From the NCBI GenBank assembly GCA_013399115.1, contig VXAA01006074.1, positions 345,948 through 409,947 on the forward strand: a stretch of DNA of 64,000 nucleotides. Reading direction: 5' to 3'. The first letter of the stretch is position 1. Each line of letters starts with the position of its first letter. A program made the translations under genes and the position numbers. Under the pieces are notes generated by a model. The model worked only from the letters and a program-made list of their open reading frames with translations, searched no databases and was not told where the DNA came from. Origin of the DNA: Anseranas semipalmata (Eukaryota > Chordata > Aves > Anseriformes > Anseranatidae). Positions 58,724 to 64,000 of this stretch are shown piece by piece.

Positions 58724-59832
58724 GTAAGGCCTCAGAGCAGATTTAGGCCAGATTTACTGTTTATTTTAGCTTCTTTGGAGGTGAAAACTTGGACTACTGA
58801 TGTATGCTCTTACTATTGGTACCCCTGAGCTATACTTGAGGATTCTCACAGATCAGTACCCTCACAGCACTATTTTTAAGATTGGATTTCTCTTTAACTG
58901 AAGGAGCATTGTTTCAGCAATGACAGTACTAGTTTTAGGATTACAGGTTGAGAGTGATTAGTCTGTCCTAAAGTGAAGTTCAGTCACTTTGTGTAGTGAA
59001 AAGAAGCTAATGGATGAATAGACTGAAATAAAACAAATGCTTAGACCTTATTTTGAAACAGGTAAGTTGAGTGAAAAGTAAAGGTAGTATTTTTAAATAT
59101 CTGAAGATCATTGAAGAGGAAGAAAATACAGCTACATTGTACTTTAAGTTACCTATTTGCTATTGCTAACCAGAAGTTTGGCTTGTGGGAGTTTTCCCCC
59201 CTCTTCCTGTTTTACATAATGTAAAAAGTTTAGCAGTGGGAACAGGAGTTGCCTTCAGAACATCTTAAAACAGTGTTTTTGATAGGGTATCACAGTGCTG
59301 AGAATGTTTCCCAAAAAAAACTTCATGGGAGGGAGTGGACTTCATGGATTTTTTGAAAAATGTTTTTGAAGTACTCTTACAGTTCCCAGAAATAGCTCGT
59401 CTTTTATATGCCTCTGAAATTCTGTTGCCAATTAAGTCCCATTCAGCATAGTTTCTGCTAATTTGGAGTATAGACTATCAGGCTACTGAAAGCCTTTTTT
59501 CCCTGTGTAAAGGGATCTTTACATTAAGACCTTTGGGCAGCATTGACTTCAGGATGTTTTTGCCTATTTAGTCAAATACTGACTAAATGAAAATTCCCAC
59601 CAAGGGAATCAAAAAGGAGACACTCTTGAGAATCAAGGTTTCATACTCAAAATCCATACTACTATGTCTTAAGCAGTAAGACCAGCTTAACTTCCTGCCC
59701 TCATCAATGAGATTCCCTGTAGTGCTTGCAGGTTTGGGCAGCAATTCTGAGGCTGTAACATTGTGTGGGTAATGTCCTTCTTTAGCCCATTTGGTTTCAG
59801 GTTTTATTTTTAAGTACCTCTAGCCACAGTTA
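58724..59832. other. Intergenic or intronic, nothing recognised
   Basis: AT-rich, no repeats or exons recognised. Confidence 0.5.
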
Positions 59833-59905
59833 TTCACAGAATTGTAGGGGTTGGAAGGGACCTCCAGAGATCATCAGGTCCAACCCCCTACCACAGTGAG
59901 CTGTG
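59833..59905 (-). mobile_element. Short CR1 LINE 3' end
   Basis: CACAGAATTGTAGGGGTTGG, then AAGGGACCTCCAGAGATCAT, then CAGGTCCAACCCCCTACC: antisense CR1 3' terminus, about 70 bases. Confidence 0.88.
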
Positions 59906-62900
59906 GTGTAAGGACAACAGACTTTGGCTATTACCTGACCAACTTTAAAAGGAAAAAGCCTGTTAGCTTTCACTTTTTAGTTAGAGTTGAGAAAAACTTG
60001 ACAGTGACCAGGTTTATTGCCCATGACTGTTGTATCTTCACCTACCTGTAAGAAGAAATGTTCAGCCAAGATGATTTCTGTTACTTGGAGATAGTGCTCC
60101 TGGAAGCGTCTTGGCCTTACCTCCTGAAAGAAATGCTGCTTTTCTTAAAGGTCTAGTTTGGGTTTTCTAGTTGTGATTCTTACCTCTGAAGTGTGAGTGG
60201 GAAATACTAAAGTATTATTGATTCTCAACTAGGAAAATGCTTTTAAGCTGACAAAAAGTATATGCATATTTGGTCTTTCCTGAATCTATAACTTCTACAG
60301 ATACTGCAGTAGGTCTATGGAAGCTTTGGGTTATCTCCCAGTGAGCTTTATTACTCTTGGCCAAGACTGGGACCTTGGTGTCCAAAAGTATTGTTAGCTC
60401 TGACCCTATCTCCTCAAGATCTCTGTCTTCTGTACCTGCCCCTATGTTAATCTGTCCTGTATTGCTTTTCCATGCAGTAAACATCCCAAGAACCAAGGCA
60501 AAAATACAAAATTACAAAAGAGCTACATAGCCATTCAGTATGAATTGTGGAAAGGCTTATAAGAGCAACAGTATATGAAACCAGTGAAGGGAAGAAAAGT
60601 CTCTGGGAAACTTTTCTGTCTGGGACTCAAGGATATAGTAATAAAATTCAAGCACCTGTTGGGCTGTAAAAAGACCAGTTCCTGTAATTGATTTGACTTG
60701 ACAGCTGTGATTTGCTCTTCAGAAGTCAGGGACAGCCTGCAAATAAGTTGGTGATTTGCAAGTCTCTGAAGGATGACAGCTAGCTGGGTTTCAGGTTATT
60801 GATATTGGGCACTCTGTGCCTGAAGTTTCCAGGCAATAAAGTAGTAGTTAGAAAAAAAGTAGGTGAATTTTCTAAGTAAACTCCTCACAACATGAGTCAG
60901 AATATCAGCTGTACTTTGTACAGTGTTCTTAACAAGAAAAATAGTTCTTTTCTGAAAAGTCTCAGTTCTGCACAAGTAGGCTCTGAACTTGCTCTTCTTG
61001 CCTTGACTGTTTTGAGGGCTGCCTAGCAAACAGGCACTTCATAATCTCTTTAATCTTGCCTCTTTAATGAGGCAGAAATGAACTGTGAAGATAACTACTC
61101 TAGCAGCAGCAAAATAAGTATCAGCAGAATTGGCATCTTGCCCTAAAACCAAGCATTCTGAGCTTCTGCTTGAGATTCCAGTAGCAGTATGATTAAGAGG
61201 TTTTAAAAAAATTCCCGATCTGTCTTTATTTCATATACAGTCCAATCTTACCTCTGTAATTTAGCCATCAAGATGAATAATGTGAAAATTCTGGTTCGGG
61301 CCAAGCTGCAGAAAGTTAGTGAGATTAATTTGCTTTTCGTGGTTGGCTGAGACAGTGTCCCTTTCACTGGGCTTTTTGAATGAAACAAACCTTTATATTA
61401 ACTTAGCTTTCTTTACTGGGGGGCATAGACTGATTGCTTGCCAAGAATTCTGACTAGCAACTGGGGAGTCAAAAAGAGCCTGAGAGGATGTGGGTTATCA
61501 ACACTGTGAACCATCAGCCAGAGGGTGGAAGAACCCATCTGTAGTATCTTGTCTGAGCTATAGAAAGTGGGTGAACTGCTTAGCTGGAATGTCTCATATC
61601 TGGTTTTGAAAGGTATTTGCATCAAATGTGCGTAGCTTATAAAAATGTTTCCACCTTAACAGCACTCCTTGCACATTCCTGGTGCCAGGTTTTTCCATTG
61701 TGTGCTTTAAACCGGAAGAGGTCATAACATTTTCAGACTAAAGATTCTTGTGCACATTGCTTACTGCCTCTTCTGGCCTCAGCAGATCTATATCAATACT
61801 GTTGGTCTGAAATTGGTAAACAGCTTTCATGCATTAAATTTACTCACTTGGACTTGTCCTTTAACAGAAGTTGAAAGGAGTTGAATAAATGTTTGCACTA
61901 AATCATAAATATTTACCTGTTAGTATACATGAGCACATCTTTTGAGTAAGAATTTCATCATATTTTTTCTTAGGAGGGGCATAAACTATTGCTGTAGATG
62001 TGGCAGTAAAATCTAAAACCACTTAAACTGGAAGGGTATGAGAACTTAAAAGCTCCTGCAGTTAACTGATATCAGTGATTTTAACAGTTATTTTTATGGA
62101 CATGCTCAGATATCTGTATTCTGCTAGAACTAGTTGATGTATTAGCAGTAGAAATGTATATTCTCATGCGGTTGCATCGACTCCTCTTACTGTTCTATAT
62201 GTACATTCAAGTATTGCTGTCAATTGGTACAGAACTGAAATTGGAGAACCCTGGAGCAATTAGAACTGTTTTGGTTGATTTGAATGTGGCATCTGAACAC
62301 ATTTTATCAGTTGTGTATTTAAATAGTGATAAACTGATTAGACTTTTAAAAATATGACCCTGGTAGATTAAGTTCTGAAAATGAAACTTCACTAATTCTT
62401 ACTTGCTCGATCAAAAGAGACGCTAAGTTTATTTTCTGGAGGCAGACTGAAAGAATAACATGCTTCATGTTCCATGCAGATCACAGAGGGATGAAAAATT
62501 AAATAGTAATTTTTTCTAGTGCCCAGTTGCTGGTAAAATTAAAACTTACCTTCCCTAAAGATCTAAAGTACTGCTTACCTCTGGCAGCATAATGCAGCAG
62601 TAATAGTCCTACCCATACTAAATTAAAGATTTGTTCAGGTTTGAGAACAGGTTGTTACATGCACTGCACTGTGCAAAACTATGAAGAGATACTTGGTTAG
62701 CTCTGCATGAGCTGGAAAAGTGTAAACTTAGGCATGTTGGCCAGCTGAGATAGTTTAAGATCCAACTCAGTATTTCACAAGGATAGAGTAGAACATCCAA
62801 AAGACTATTGAAAAGCAGCAAGCAGAGCCAGGGGTACTGATAGTAGTAGTTCCTCATCCTTGTTTGTTAGTCTGTAATTTGTGCTGTAAATCGAGAGTGC

Positions 62901-64000
62901 AGTGTCCTCCGGATGTCTTTAAAAATGTAAATGCAGTCATATACAAAAGGTTCTACTATCTGCTCCTGGGATCTGCAAAAATCCTGCACTCATATAGTCA
63001 CTTCTGCCTTGTACCTGGCAAGAGTGTAAGGGGGAGGAAAAAAACATCCAGTCTTACAGGGACCTTGAAGACACAAGGTTATTTGGGCTCACCCATGCTT
63101 GAAAGGATTTTTAGGTTGTTTTTACATGTTTAGTAGCCTGGAACACTTAACCTGAAAGCTGTGTTGCAACTGCTGCATCAGGCACTTTCCCTCCTGGGTA
63201 ATCAGCAATGTCATTACTAGTCAAATAGGCCTGGGATGCGAGTCCAAACACTGGCATCTGACCATCCATGCTATTTAAGGGTTAATATTGCCTCTGAGCC
63301 TTAAGCCTGGGCCAGCTAGCACTCAAATAATATTTGGGCATGGCTTAGGGGTTAATGTGAATGAGAGCTGAGCTGTGGGAGCCAAGCTGTGCTGTCCACC
63401 TTTGCCTTAGGGCTGGAGAACAGTTCATGACCTGTCCCATCCGCCCCTACCTAGGACTGACCGGGGTGTGCTGTGCCCTCCTGGAAAGGTGTCCGGGCCT
63501 GGGGGGAAATGGTCTGCAATCTAGTGACACACTGTCTGGCTTTGGAGGTGGGCTTAGATGATCCCAGTTGTCCTGCTCCTTTTGTTCCACCCTTCACTTG
63601 GCTTTTTTTTTGTGTGCCAAATCCTGGAAGCCTGACAGTTGCTAGTCAGGACAGGGGGGTGTTTGGGTGCTGCTGTACAGGGAAGCAAGAGGCAGGGCCG
63701 CATGTGTACCTGCGGTGGAGGAAGATCTAAATTGAGCAATTGGTTCTGCATTGACACTTAGCTTATGGCTCTGCTTTGTGAGTTGCAGCTTCAGCACTTG
63801 GCTGCTTCCCACTGCATAAGTGGACAGGACAGCACTGCTGTCCTGAGGTGACTTTGACATGCTCTGAAGTCAGCTACCTAGGAGGAATGCTCTCTGCAGT
63901 TCCCTGCATGACTCCTTAAGTCCTTCCTATAAAGCAAAATGCATTTGGATGTGGTGGAATCCACTTTCTCCAGCCCCCCTGTCCTAATTTGAAAACTGTT
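59906..64000. other. Downstream region, no gene recognised
   Basis: No supported gene. A 93-codon minus frame (60,215-60,496) and a 70-codon one (61,413-61,625) have no recognised domain and lie antisense to the presumed transcription. A possible acceptor TTTCATATACAG ends near 61,240 without a convincing donor. Sequence becomes GC-richer from about 63,360. No part of a SYNCRIP coding exon was recognised. Confidence 0.45.

Noticed and set aside
60215..60496. 93-codon minus frame
   Set aside because: Lies antisense to the inferred transcription, has no recognised family and no splice sites. Probably chance.
55866..64000. First exons of SYNCRIP, expected downstream by synteny
   Set aside because: No frame resembling its N-terminal or RRM coding exons was found, nor a second CpG island. 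If present it lies beyond the window.
1..64000. CRISPR arrays, operons, prophage or bacterial mobile systems
   Set aside because: Everything points to a bird nuclear genome. The direct repeats present are microsatellites or LINE tails.

Overview
This is vertebrate, almost certainly avian, nuclear DNA. The signature is a dense scatter of CR1 LINE copies, most ending in the bird-type ATTCTATGATTCTATG 3' tail, in AT-rich sequence. Older CR1/L3-type fossils and palindromic amniote repeats are also present. There are no Alu- or L1-like elements, no operons, and no long open protein-coding frames. A 727-base N gap and three isolated Ns mark it as a draft assembly.

Layout. Bases 1-47,180 look like a gene desert: LINE fossils, simple repeats and short chance ORFs, and no gene I can support. 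The one non-repeat oddity is a CpG-dense patch at about 38.52-38.78 kb with splice donors pointing outward on both strands. At 47.18-48.6 kb a CpG island, interrupted by the N gap, carries ETS, ZNF143/THAP11-type and YY1-type motifs and a 5'TOP-like start.

The gene in this window is a small-nucleolar-RNA host gene on the + strand starting near 48.55 kb. I identify it as the avian counterpart of SNHG5 (U50HG). Its introns hold three related box C/D units of the SNORD50 (U50) family at about 51.70, 52.86 and 54.07 kb. Short exons with good splice sites lie between them. The three units differ: the third is structurally complete with a perfect terminal stem and an intact D' guide; the first has intact boxes and an intact D guide but a broken D' guide; the middle one has damaged C and D boxes. 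In U50 the two guides direct 2'-O-methylation of two 28S rRNA sites 15 nt apart, so the two surviving copies may have divided the job. This is the most interesting observation here.

From about 54.4 to 64 kb the sequence stays T- and G-rich on the + strand by eye, as in transcribed DNA. It contains one further well-formed candidate exon (58,659-58,723) and a few LINE relics, but no recognisable protein gene. In mammals SNHG5 lies just upstream of SYNCRIP on the same strand, with a gene-poor interval behind it. The desert on the left and a + strand continuation on the right fit that arrangement, but no SYNCRIP exon was recognised inside the window.
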